Shown in pieces: positions 25,740 to 37,430 of a stretch of DNA of 64,000 nucleotides (its first letter is position 1; every line of letters starts with the position of its first letter). The stretch spans positions 1-64,000 of the forward strand of contig JASANE010019278.1 in the NCBI GenBank assembly GCA_030248225.1, in the 5' to 3' direction. A program made the translations under genes and the position numbers. This stretch comes from Trileptium ribeirensis. Its lineage: Eukaryota > Nematoda > Enoplea > Enoplida > Thoracostomopsidae. A model generated the notes under the pieces. That model saw nothing but the letters and a program-made list of their open reading frames with translations. It was not told the origin of the DNA and searched no databases.

Positions 25740-26690
25740 CTAGCGAGAAAACAGCTCACTGTTATGACTACTATTCGTGTTATCTTGATATCGTTGTACC
25801 GTTTATGTTAGCCCTCGTATTGTGTGTTGAGATACGATTTTGAATTACCAACAAACACCATATAACACCCAAACCAATGGTGTGATTGTGTTTCGATGAC
25901 CACTGTAGCGATACGAATTGAATCGGTTTGAAATCATCACCCTGGTCGACGACCCGCGTTCAGGTTTGACGGGGAGAAATTGCAAGCCTTAGCGTGACTC
26001 GCCGATTCATTGATGCGACCGTTTAAAATTTCCTCGCTGGCTTCCGCTGAACGAATTTCCGTCAACCAAACACACAATCCGACGTTAAACGTCTAGAGAT
26101 TTGTCGGACCCTAGTGGGGGCCATTGGCTAAATATAAAATGATAATCGTTCAAGAAAGTAGAACAGAACACGTAAAATTAACCATTGAAACTTGAGCAGG
26201 TGACGGATCCAACCCCCCTAGGGATCTCAAAGGTAGTACCACTTAGGCTACCTGTGCAGCCGTCCGTCAGAACACATCCTGTGAAGCGCTCATGCGGATT
26301 GCTAAGCTCCGTAGTTTCTTATGACTGGCCTGAAAAGAAAAAATGAACCACAATAGGTCCACCCACAAGGTTACGATAGCTTGGATCTTACGGGTATTGC
26401 GTTTTGGAAGTGCACAGTGCAGCGTCACGGCGATATTACACGAGCATAGCACTAAGTTAAATTTAGTGCAAGTTCTGCAAAATATAAAATGCTACAAGAA
26501 TTGTTTCTCCAGAATGTATAGCTACCATTTTTATGCCGAAACTGTTATTATCTGTAACTTGACAATGGCTGCATGAATAAGGCTATATATTTCCTTGATA
26601 ATCAAGATATCAAGCAAGGTTATGGAACGACATTCAGAAATAACAAAGTTTCTGAGGTCGAAAAAAAACGCACATTGTCGATATACTTAC
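25740..26690. other. Gene-free stretch with a weak exon candidate
   Basis: On the minus strand attttttcttttcag (about 26339) is a very good acceptor, followed by 20 open codons and TGA near 26270. Its phase does not fit the neighbouring exon chain, so it is left unannotated as coding. Confidence 0.35.
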
Positions 26691-26751
26691 ATTTCTCGTC
26701 CGCGATTAATTTCTGACAGTATTCCAGCATTTGTCGCAACTTCGAAATTTC
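26691..26751 (-). CDS. Candidate host exon e2 (61 nt, coiled-coil-like)
   Basis: On the minus strand, cgtcttgtatttcag precedes 61 nt and the donor aaat|GTAAGTAT follows; both are close to consensus. The open frame gives EISKLRQMLEYCQKLIADEK, a heptad-like amphipathic helix, and leaves one base (T). That base joins the CA at the start of candidate e3 to make a serine codon. The alternative frames either stop or need a TGA at the junction. The family is not recognised. Confidence 0.55.
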
Positions 26752-27479
26752 CTGAAATACAAGACGATTATATAGGTGAAGGGTGCAGCTAGTCTAAAAA
26801 TGGTATATCAAATGCAGATGTAGTAAGATAAATATTATATCACTGTTACAAGCAGGGTTTTTCAAAATTCCACATTGGTGTTTCAAAAAACGAGCTTTTT
26901 AAATATTTGATGTTCCCTTCGGATGGAAACATCGGACTTTCCACATGTGGGCAGGGGGCCATGCCAGAGAAATTTGGTCTATTCTAAACCACTGCAGCCA
27001 TTTATATCAGTTAACCTTCCCTGACAATCATAGTTTAAACCTATTTTTAGAATCGAAAAATCTAATAGAAATTTTGTCTCTTTTCGGGTGGCGAAGTGCG
27101 CTTTGATCAAAATAGCGCGTTTTTGCCTAGAGAATACCGATTTTCTCATTCCATAGGCACCCGGAATTTTAGTTCTCCCGGGTACTGTTGACACAGCTTC
27201 GAAAACTACAATATATATAATGCATAACCTCATAGCTTTGGGTCCAGACTCAGCCAGTAGGAAAATGCTTCCCATTATATCTATAAATGTGCAAAAAATA
27301 GGTTGTTGTTTTACTCTCAACAATATACTCTCATGCGTACTTACAGCTTAATAATTGCGCAATAAAATATTGCAATAAACCCGGAGAATAGTGGGTTGAC
27401 TTTGGTAACCACTATTAATATCACAACTCTGGGTTCTCTATATCGTGGGGGTGTAGGGCCCCCTGACATTTTCAAGTGT
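26752..27479. other. Gene-free stretch
   Basis: No supported gene. A donor-like acttac at about 27340 on the minus strand has no acceptor giving a frame compatible with e2. Confidence 0.4.
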
Positions 27480-27800
27480 CCCTGACAAAATAATGTTCCC
27501 CGGTTCGTGCGTCCTAACAAAATTTTGGGCTCTCGGTTTAACACCCCTTGCCAAAATTTCTCTGTTTCCGTTACGTAAAAACGTCCCCTATCGACATAAA
27601 ATTTGATCAAAATTGTTCCTAAAATATTCCGTATTGAACACCTAAAATTTCGTAAATCTAGTCAAAGTTTGCTTCAAAATCGCTTTTTTACTCCATAACA
27701 AGCATTTTGGAAGCGTTTTCGCCTTGATTTTTAACCGTTTTTCTCTTGGAAAAATGCACCCAGGCAAAATTGGGCTATTCTGGTTGCAAACAAGGGCCCC
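27480..27800. repeat. Interspersed repeat pair, copy 1 (partner at 31.92 kb)
   Basis: It shares ordered blocks with 31920-32200: tattgacataaaatttgatc (with one change), aaaattnntnctaaaat, atttcgtaaat, tttgcttcaaaat/tttgtttcaaaatt, ttttggaagcgtttt/ttttggcagcgtttt, tttttaaccgttttt/tttttaaacatttt and gcaaaattg. No coding potential. Confidence 0.65.
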
Positions 27801-28096
27801 CTGAAAACAAAAATTTTCAGGGAATCAAAAGTCCAGTAACTAATGCATTTGTAATCGAAAATCACATGGAGGTGGCCAGCAATTGCCTGAATATATTAAA
27901 TTCTCGGAATATGTGAGAAAGGGAGTGCGATATTACTGGAAGCAGCGAAAATTCTGACATAATTTGACTATGCTAGACCTCACTACAAAAGCAAAATTAA
28001 TACGAGGGCCGTGACAGTGCTCCTACGAAAGACAAAATTATTACTCGGACCCAGAATTTTCGACCAAAACAACGTTTCACCACCAGCTTGTTACAA

Positions 28097-29277
28097 CAGG
28101 GAGTAACCAGAATTCCGGTTCCGGTGAAAATCGTATTCTGGTTGCGGTTCATGCAAAAGGCAAAAACCAAAACGGAACCGGAATTCCGGTTTAAATGTTT
28201 TGTTTGAAATTTTCCACATTTTCGATTCATTTGTGGTACAAACATATGTAATATACACAATGATCAAGTTCCAACAAAACCAAACAAAAGAGAAGATTAA
28301 CTCAGCAAATTGCTGTGTGAAACGGAAGTAGGACACATAATTTCAGTAGGAATTCTTTATTTTAACCCTGCAGGAGCTTGTCAGCAAAACAAAGCCAGCT
28401 CGATGCTTGTTATACGTAGCCATTTTATATATTCAGAACTCTGCGGGGCATGTTAAAATTAAACCGGTCCAACTCGGTAACAGAGTATTGATAATTTAGA
28501 AGTACTTAGCTGTAAGCAAGGTTAAACAATATAAGTTGTTTCAAGCACTATCCAGTGCGTTTGCAAACTCTGTAAATTAGTCTACACTCAAGCAAAGTAA
28601 CATATGTGCAACATAAACTGAATTCTTGGAAATGAACTGTATTTTTTGAAACTGTGCGAGCAGTATATATATATATATAACAGTTTATCTCATTTATTGC
28701 ATCCTGATCAGTAAGTTATCATCATTATCAAATAGCTGACGGGCACTGGTTGTCCAACGCTAGCCTAAACAATGTCTCTCATCACTGATCAGAAGAATAT
28801 AGTACACCTTCTTTTGTTTTCTTTTAGAACCATATAAACCAATAATTTTAAGTTTCCTACATAGTAACATGCAACAGACGTATGTGTAGTAAAGGCAGGT
28901 GATTGGAGACAGAACGAAAGTGTTTAATCTACGCCCCATGCAAATATGTTTAGTTACATGCGAGGTCCGCTTGAGGCAATTTAAGCAAGGCTATATAGCG
29001 GAAGACATTATTTTGCTCTGGGGGTCCAAAAACCAACACATTGATCGACAAATAAACATTATTAGCTTTCTCAGTCGCTTCAAAGTTCCAGAGAAGCAAT
29101 AATGCCATCGCAATACATTAAGCCTAATGTAAAAGTTATTGTTAATGCATTTTAAATCCACTGTGCCTTCATTTCTCCCTTTATCTGTTTACTATATATA
29201 TAAGTTCGAAGACCAGGTTCCGGTTCCGGATCCGGTTTACATGGACGGCTCCAGTTGCTGGTTCCGGTTATTCCCTG
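28097..29277. mobile_element. hAT-like non-autonomous DNA transposon, copy 2
   Basis: It has the same CAGGGAGTAACC start, ccggttattccctg end and internal block order as copy 1. It carries an internal TA microsatellite near 28660-28680. It is followed after a 10-bp alternating AT stretch by copy 3. Confidence 0.75.
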
Positions 29278-29287
29278 ATATATATAT

Positions 29288-29949
29288 CATGGAGTAACCG
29301 GAATTCCGGTTCTTGTTTGGAATTTTCCACATTTTTTGCTTCATCTGTGATCCAAACATATGTAATATATATTATACAATGATCAAGCTCCAATACAACC
29401 AAGCAAAAGAAAAGATTAACTAAGCAATTTGTCGTGTGGAACGTAACTTGGGCACATAATTTCAGTAGGAATTTTTCATAATAACCTGCAGGAGTTTGTT
29501 AACAAATGTAAGCCAGGTCAATGCTTGTAGCAGCTATTTTGCACATTCAGAAGTCTGCGGGGTATGTTCGAATTAAACCGGTCAAACTCGGTAACAGAGT
29601 ATGGCTTACGTAGAAGTACTTCGTGTATGCTTTGGTAACAGAAATTGCGTCAAGCACGAGCCAGTGCGCTTTTAAACTTAGTAAATAGAATTGAAGTACA
29701 AGCACCAGCCTCAAAAAAACTGACATATTGATCGATAAATAAATATTAGTTAGCTTCATCAGTCTCTTTAAAGTAATAATGCCATCACAGTACATTAATT
29801 TTAATGTAAAAGTTATTTTTAACATATTTTAAATCCACTGTACCTGCATGTCTTCCTTCATCTGTTTTACTATATAGGTTTCGAAGACCAGGTTCCGGAT
29901 CCGGTTGCTGGTTCCGGGTCCGGGAAATTTCGGTTCCGGTTATTCCCTG
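29288..29949. mobile_element. hAT-like non-autonomous DNA transposon, copy 3, internally deleted
   Basis: It starts catggagtaaccggaattcc and ends ggttattccctg. It lacks several hundred bases of the interior found in copies 1 and 2. Its flanks are atatatat on the left and atatataa on the right, a possible 8-bp target duplication of the hAT type, although TA-rich sequence makes this weak. Confidence 0.7.
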
Positions 29950-31919
29950 ATATATAATATATATTCTACTGGCGTCCAATCGGGCACGATAATTATGCGT
30001 TATATTCATTTTTTCAAATGTAAATATATAATTGCATTGACAATTTTGAGTTGTTCCGCATCCTACGACACAGAACAGGGTTGCAAGATTTCAAAGAAAA
30101 TTAGTAGATTGTTTGATGGCCAATGTAATGAATTCTGCGTGTTAGACATGAAATTTAGAGCACACTTTTATTAAGTCTGAATTTACAAAATGATCCGAAT
30201 ACCTGCCATAGTGCCTTATTCGTTGAAGAGATGAACCCGCTTATTGCGTATTTAGGGACACACTATGTACAATTACTTAGAGAAAGAAGTGATCTTCAAA
30301 ATGATACCAATAACACCCATATCGCTAAAGCGGCTGCGGAGATATATTTCTTTTGGTGTATTTTGGGTCTTATGGGCCTATTTACAAATGCTTCTGATTC
30401 AGACCCGGCACCTTAAAAGAGCTAAGCAAAGCATGACAGCCTAATAGAGCTTTTTGCCCTACAAAATCAGCCAAATTCTGTCGATATACAATCCATAATG
30501 CATTTTGTTGGACCGCGTTTTGACTCGTCCCCAGCCTAATCGGTCTACTTTTACGACCCGAAAGAATTGGAATCCGTGTTTGTGTCTAACGAAACGGCAC
30601 AAACAGAGATTTTAGGATTCCGAATGAGTTATCGTGTAAACTAATCCGCCCAGCCGAAGTAGAGTTATGCGTGTCACCCCCAAAAACTTCCAGAAACAGA
30701 GACAGTCGAAAATTACAACTCTGGCCAATGAGAATTCTTCGCCACGCTCGTTCCCCCACTATACTAAGAATTCAATAACTTGAGCGGAACGAGGTTAAAC
30801 GAAATTAATTACCCAGTGAGGCTAAAGCCCAAAAACTTATGTCTAGAACAGTTTTCACTAATACCGATTTTGTAAAGATTTTGATAAAAAAAATACAGAC
30901 AGAGAGGAGCGATGTCACGGCCTAGAAATTTTTGCTAAAATTTAACATGTTACGAACCAAAAATAAACTTTGTTAAGCTAACGCATAAGCTGTTTTGAAA
31001 AAATGGACTTATTAAAAAAAATTGGGCTTTCGCCCGTACAAAACCCTGGTTACAAGTAACCTCGAGAACCTTTTCAAAGTATAAATTAAAAAACAGTCAT
31101 TTAAAATTTCAAAATGGCGCATGGTTCGTGCACGGATATTTATCGTTTAGCTGTTTCTACTACCTTAAATCCCCACTTAAAGAGCAGAATCACCAATGGG
31201 AGCTCTATCAGCTGAAGTTTTATCAATAGCTTTATGTGATGAACCATATGAATTCCCCCTTTTTAAGTTGGTGTCTGCTCTTCGTAGATACTGATGTGCC
31301 TTGCGTTAATTTATATGCTTGTCCTTAGAGTTTGCTTTAGTAATATCTTAGGATATTTTGTCCATATCCGGATATCCGATACACATCTTAGAGACTTGCC
31401 CGGATAGCCTGACATAGTGAATCATACGCCTGTCCCTTTCCATGGTTGGTCTATGAGCACGTTGTGGAACTGAATGTATGTCTCTCGGCGTGAACTTCCG
31501 CAATTATGTGTTCACGCGTGTTAGTCTATGTATCTGTTATATTTCGGTTGTAATTATGTAAGCATGTCTGTGCATTTATCTTTGTCTATACGCCTTCTCT
31601 TGTTCGTCCGTATCTATCTCAGTGTATACATCGCTGAATACATATGTTTCTCTGCATGTACTTTTATGTGTTTGCCCTTCTCCCTGTTCGTATATGCGTT
31701 TCAATATGTATATTTGGGTGTCTCTGCTTATGTGTTTGTAAGGGAGCATCTCTTTGTTTATACCTACTGTTCGTACCTCTGTGTGTAATACGTGTTTATG
31801 TATGTTCTTTGTATTTGTGTGTATGTTTATGCATCTCTTTATCTGCGTGTCTGTTCTGAATATCTTCGGACTTTCTAAATTGGGTTCATGGGAGGCTGGT
31901 ATTTTACAATGCCCGCTTG
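29950..31919. other. Gene-free stretch with low-complexity T/G-rich segment
   Basis: 31500-31860 is rich in tgtatgtt/ctctgtttg phrases, which creates long open frames on the plus strand without real protein character. A plus-strand frame at 30231-30416 has fairly normal composition but no motif or splice support. Confidence 0.4.
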
Positions 31920-32200
31920 CATAATTTCGAAATTTCCTGATTCATGGCCTCTTGGCAAATTTTAATTGTTTCCATTCGGTAAAACGCCGCCTATTGACAT
32001 AAAATTTGATCAAAATTTGTACTAAAATTCTACCCTAAATCCAGACATTTCGTAAATATTATCAGAATTTGTTTCAAAATTGCTTTCTCTCCAAAAACGT
32101 TTTGGCAGCGTTTTTAACACAATTTTTAAACATTTTCCTCTTCGCAAAGTATGCCACGCAAAATTGAGCGCCTCTGACAAAGTTTTTGTGAGGCCAGGCC
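31920..32200. repeat. Interspersed repeat pair, copy 2
   Basis: Partner of 27480-27800 in the same orientation. Its strongest shared blocks are attgacataaaatttgatca, atttcgtaaat and ttttggcagcgtttt. Confidence 0.65.
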
Positions 32201-32478
32201 TATGTGTATGTCCATTGTGTGTATTATTCTGTGTGTTCGCAGTGTCGATATATAGCATATGGCTTTGTGTGCATATGATATCTGTGTAGTGTGTACGTCT
32301 CTTACAACGCTAATGTGAATTCGACAAAATCCAAAGTGTGAAATCGTAAACGGATCAGCAGCAGAAGACGCAATTAACTTAGTAACAAAGATATAAAATA
32401 TTGTTACAACAATTTATAAACATAAATAGCTATATAAATTTGGTCTGTAGTAGTACCTACTCACAATTATACACTCAC

Positions 32479-32585
32479 CCCGCGTTTATCATCACCGCTT
32501 ATTCCCGTACTTTCTACGCCATCACCGAACATATCCAAAGGATCAAGCCATTGCTGTCCCAAGGGTTCAGTGGCACCACGGACGG
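32479..32585 (-). CDS. Candidate host exon e1 (107 nt, phase 1 to 0)
   Basis: On the minus strand, cgtcattggtctatag precedes 2 nt plus 35 open codons and the donor cgcggg|GTGAGTGT. The peptide includes RGATEPLGQQWLDPLDMFGD and ends GISGDDKRG. It is GC-richer than its surroundings, as coding sequence often is. It ends in phase 0, as candidate e2 requires. The acceptor is mediocre, and a CR1 copy lies nearby, so this is the weakest of the five exon candidates. Confidence 0.35.
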
Positions 32586-33019
32586 CTATAGACCAATGAC
32601 GATAGTTTGAAAGCAAGACTCCGCATACAGCGAGAGTTACATATTGCAATTGATGAAGCATGGTGCAGCCTGCAGCTCTGCGTGATGTTTGTTCAGTAGT
32701 ATTTAGACTGTATTATAATCAATTGACATGACGTCAAATAACAAACTAACAATACCATCTTCTCGATTAATAGGTACAAAGTTTGACCGAAGCTCGTAAA
32801 ACAAACAAAGTGGTCAGGCTCTGCTTGATTATATACTTGGCCAGCGGGGTTTTGATTTGGCAAACATTGGATAAAAACGACATTAACTTTGTGCGCATGG
32901 ATTTAGTTCGTACCAGGACTGTGCTTCATTTTATCGAGGCAGGAATACAATAGTTGAGCAAAAGCACAGCCGGCAAATCGAATCCCCAGCATCAGGGGAC
33001 AGCCATTTTCTAAATGATA

Positions 33020-34512
33020 ACAAGAAACGCGGCAGAAAAAGTACATATCATAGTTCACCCAATGCCCCTGAGACATGAAGGCGATGTTTGAGGCTAAGTA
33101 GTGACAGGGCGTCGACGACATATTGGGGTAGAGAGTTCCAGAAAGGAATTACACGAACTGCAAAGCTATGCAACCGGCAATTTAATCGACAGCGCGGCGG
33201 GGCAATTTTAAATGATGACCTCTAAGGCTGGAACAATTGAGCGAGATTTGACCAGTCGAAGTCGATCAAGTTGTGGAATTGCTGGTATGTAAGAATTAGA
33301 TCAGCGCGACGTCGTCGGGTTTGTAGAGTTTGAAGCGAAAGGTATCGTAGTCGATGTTCGTATGACAAATGGCTAATACCGTACACTAGCTTGGTTGCTC
33401 GGCGTTGGACTCGTTCCAATAGATTTATATCCCTCTTAAGACTTGGTGACCAAGCTTTGCATGCATATTCTAGTTTGGCACGAATAAGGCTGCGGTATAG
33501 TAGTAAAAAAGAGTGTTTTTCGAGAGCGCCAAATGTTTTCCATAATAGGCTGATCATCTTGTGGGCATCAGACACAATCTTTTGGGAATGTGATGAGCTT
33601 TTCAGGTCTGTCGAAAGAAAAAACTCCAAGTAACGTTCACAGTTTGACGGGCTAATAACGTCTCCACATAGTGTATATCGTCATTTTGGATTATTGTACC
33701 CGAAATGTAACAGAGAGCATTTAGAAACTCCGAATGACATTAACCAACGTTCCGCACACTGGGATGCGTTGTTCAGATCTGTTTGAAGTATTGACTGACC
33801 AGAGTTAGGAACGGTAAAACTATCCATTGAACATGTATCGTCCGCAAATTTCCAAATGTCAGATTTAAGACCATCATCACGATCATTGATGAAGAAAATG
33901 AATAATTCCGGTCCTAGCACGGAACCTTGCGGTACCCCACTAGAGACGGGGCAAGGTAAAGAAATATGGTTGTCAACAACGACACATTGACTACGACCGG
34001 AAAGAAATGATTTAATCCAGGCAAGACGTGGATTAGCTATGCCGTGTGCAGCTAACTTGGCGATCAGTCTGTTGTGAGGAACGAGATCAAACGCTTTCCG
34101 CAGATCTAAAAGCGCTATATCTATACACTGCTTTTTGTCAAGATTATTGGTGAGGTGATGTAGAAACGCTATCAACTGCAGAGTAGTCGACCGCTTTTCA
34201 CAAAATCCAAACTAGGATGGGTTGATTAGACTATTACGTTTAGCACATGCTGTAAGTTCGGCCTTAATGATGGATTCCGTCACTTTGCAGCATGAAGAAG
34301 TAAGACTTATAGGACGGTAATTTGACGTAGATGTACGGCATCCTTTCTTAAATAAAGGAATAACTTTAGCGAAGAGCCAAGCTAGTGGTAGAACGTGTTG
34401 CTCAAATGATTTAGTGAATATGGCTGAAAGAGAATGGGCAAGAGCATAACGACATCCATGCAGTAGCAAATTAGATATGTTGTCAGGGCCAGCTGCGGAA
34501 CTGTTTTCTCGA
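33020..34512 (-). pseudogene. CR1-like retrotransposon relic (RT and C-terminal domain), minus strand
   Basis: Read 5' to 3' on the minus strand from about 34512: AAGPDNISN, AKVIPLFKKG, NYRPISLTSSCCK, FGFCEKRSTTLQL, LLDLRKAFDLVPH, VPQGSVLGPELF, FADDT (catalytic, usual YADD) and a C-terminal part with LEYACKAWSP, RVQRRATKLVYG and PFWNSLPQYVVDA. The 5' end is truncated within the pre-RT linker. A TAG (34212-34214) replaces the conserved Gln before FGF, a TGA lies at 33681-33683, and a frameshift falls near 33222. It is non-functional, but the RT part is well preserved. Confidence 0.85.
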
Positions 34513-35889
34513 GAGGGAGGGGGAGACGGCTCTAATTTATCACTAATTTTTGACCATTATAATGTTACCAGGAGTGGTGCCGACAATACCCGACATTTAA
34601 CTGTATATGGCCTGGTCACCTTATAGGGCGTCCGGCTCGTTAAAACTGAAGGTTACATACCAATAATGTGCAAACCGTTACATTACCCCATTCATTTTTA
34701 GAACACACAAGCCACCGAATCGTAGTTTTGAATTAACGCCAGGTCAGCAGCCGCGACCCTTCATTTTCTACATCCACCATTACAAAAAAACACGTTTTAA
34801 TTGGTTTGGCAAACGGGGTCTATGCTAAAACCACGCTATATATTACGGCGAGCGATTGTATACACCATAGTATGAAGTTCTGCGTAATTACGGGCACTAA
34901 TACAATTTTTATGTGTTATTCTAACGAAGGGGGGTGAATAATTTAACCCTTCCAGGGAGCTCAGCTAAGCAAACTACCTCAAATAATCTTACGCTTATTT
35001 CTACAAGGAAGGGACAAGGGGAACCTTGAAGGACCAAAATTCCAGCTGGAACAACGCACATTTCTAGCAACAGTAATTGTTTGGCTTGCAACATCACTAC
35101 TACCAAATTAGAAATTGACAACACTACTCGATATATCCCCGGTTAAAACTTCAATGTTAATTATACCAATAATCCATACTACAACAAAGTATTCGCGCCA
35201 AGTATATACCTTAAATTAACATTTGGTTATAGTATATAAAAAATTTAAGGGCATTATGTATTTGTCAAATTGTAAAATGAGGCATAAGAAATAGATTTTT
35301 CTTAAATTTATAGCAGTTAGGATTACAGCGTGTGGTCTGAGGTCAAGCGCATTAGGCATAGCATCCTAGAGAGCACAAAACCTGACATTGCCCAATTCGA
35401 GAGATCCTCCAAAAGCTACGGTTGCTTTTGGCTCGTGAAAACGTCATATCCGCGTCAAGAGCGGTCGATTACAAAGTTCTTCAGTCAAAATCTAAACGTG
35501 TTTGACACGCTGGCGGTACCAAATCGATTATTCCGCTTCTTCCTGTAGTCCGACGCAAACCGGATGGTACAATTCGAAATAATCATCACATTCGATCCTA
35601 AGAACATCTACCACCATCTCTACGTTTTCATCGTAGGTTCCTTTACATTCGCTGAAATAACAGTCGGAATCGCTTTAGCCAGAGCACCATGCCTGAAGCT
35701 TCCGTTCATAATCCATGTAATCTAAGGATTTCCACCAAAATGCTTTAAGAGCGCTTTATTATAAACCAAGAGGCCTTAGAACATCGCATTTCAGAACAGT
35801 TATACTTGAGCCGTTTACCTTAATAAGCAAGTAAAGTCGGCCCAATTCATATTAGAATTTATTATTTATATAACTCTCAACTTATATGA
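34513..35889. other. Gene-free stretch between retrotransposons
   Basis: AT-rich sequence with no recognisable gene. Short frames at 34921-35124 and 35330-35548 show no motif. Confidence 0.4.
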
Positions 35890-37430
35890 ATTTAACTTAA
35901 CTCTCAAGAATGGCCAATCTGCATGGAACCTTACATTAATTCGTTTCTTGAAAATTTATGGCACCAACACGTTTTTCAACCAACCCGCGGTCATTCAACC
36001 TTAGACCTTGTGTTTACTAATGAAACTGACTTAGTCACTTCGGTCAATATCTCTGCACCACTATCATCAACAGCCGATCACAGTATTGTGGACTTTGACA
36101 TCTGTCTCTGATTTCATTTCTCTACTAACTCATCCGAACACATCCTTGACATGCGCCGAGCTGATTGGCCAAAATTAATCTATTCTTGTTACTCGATTGA
36201 CTGGTCCACACTTCTAGCGGATCTTGATACTGAAAACATGTGGTTATGTTTTCGAAATAAACTCACTGACATTATGTTCCATTCTATACCCATTCACAAA
36301 CAAGGCAGGCCACGCAAGCGCCCAATATTGGCGAATCACGATTGCTGGAAAAAGCTTCAACGTAAAAGGAACAAGAGCCTTTGAACACAAACTTGCTGAT
36401 AACATTAAACAAGACTCTAAAAGCTTTTTCGCGTATGCGCGTCGTAACTCGTCCACACGTGCTGAAATTGGTCTTCTCGAATTGCCGGACGGTAGTATTT
36501 GTTATGATGCTCAACAACAAACAGAAATTCTGCCACATCATTTTACATCAGTATTCAACGACCCAATCTTTATACCCCCTGCGCCTTCTTCGGTAGTTGT
36601 GCCTGAGACTACTCTATCGTGTGTAAACTTTGACATTAACACTGTACTGTGTCATGTGAAAAGTGCAAATGCAGCCACTTGCCCTGGTGCCGATAAAATT
36701 TCCAATGCTATACTAAGGCAATGTGTTACATCTATTGCTACCCCTCTTAGTATAATTTTCACATCTTCTATGAACTCTATTACTATTCCCGCTGATTGGA
36801 AACACGCAGTTATTCAACCCATCTTCAAAAGTGGCTCTCGTCATAAACCCAGCAACTTCAGGCCAATCTCTCTGACATCTTCCGTGTCAAAAATTATGGA
36901 AAAAATTGTGTGCTCCAAGATCCTTGATTACTTACAACAAAACATACTGATAACCAAATCCCAACATGGTTTCTTACCAAAAAGATCCATTGTAACCCAA
37001 TTGTTAGAATGCTTCCAAAATATTGTAAGTAAATTTAATGATAAACATGATGTCGTCGTTATACTCTTTGACTTTAAAAAAGCGTTCGATAAAGTTAATC
37101 ATGCCGCTCTTTTGTTCAAACTACGAAATATTGGTATTAGTGGTCATCTGCTTTCTTGGATTGAGTGCTTCCTGTCTAATCGAGTCCAATGCGTCCGCGT
37201 ACGCGACTGTCTCTCAGACAATATGCCGGTTTTGAGTGGAGTACCACATGGTACAATTTTGGGACCCCTCCTGTTCATTATATTTGTAAATGATATCGAC
37301 GATCACGTTAATTGTAATATTTTTAAATACGCTGATGATCTAAAACTGTGTCAAACCATACGCAGATCTGAGGTCGCCACTGATCGTGTCTTACTTCAAA
37401 CTAACATTAACACGTACCATTCTTCCCTCC
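35890..37430 (+). pseudogene. CR1-like retrotransposon, 5' part (endonuclease end and RT), plus strand
   Basis: It starts inside the endonuclease C-terminus (RGHSTLDLVFTNE, then STADHSIVDFD). The linker (SIDWSTLL, RPRKRP) follows, then the RT: FFAYARRNSS, CPGADKISNAI, FKSGSRHKPSNFRPISLTSS, SQHGFLPKRSIVTQLLE, LFDFKKAFDKVNH, VPHGTILGPLLF and FKYADDLKLCQ. A TGA occurs at 36109-36111 and a frameshift near 36380; from 36385 the RT is open. It breaks off after the YADD region near 37430, where an opposite-strand element begins. Its likely continuation is at 39605. Confidence 0.85.

Noticed and set aside
26270..26338. Minus-strand exon after an excellent acceptor attttttcttttcag
   Set aside because: Only 20 open codons before TGA, with no donor and a phase that does not match the exon chain. 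It could be an alternative terminal exon, but support is too weak.
27341..27420. Minus-strand exon ending at a strong GTAAGT donor near 27340
   Set aside because: No clear acceptor was found, and either open phase gives a stop when joined to the next exon candidate at 26751.
31528..31859. Two overlapping plus-strand ORFs of 86 and 71 codons rich in Cys, Tyr, Leu and Val
   Set aside because: They come from low-complexity tgtatgtt/ctctgtt sequence, open in two frames at once, with no motif.
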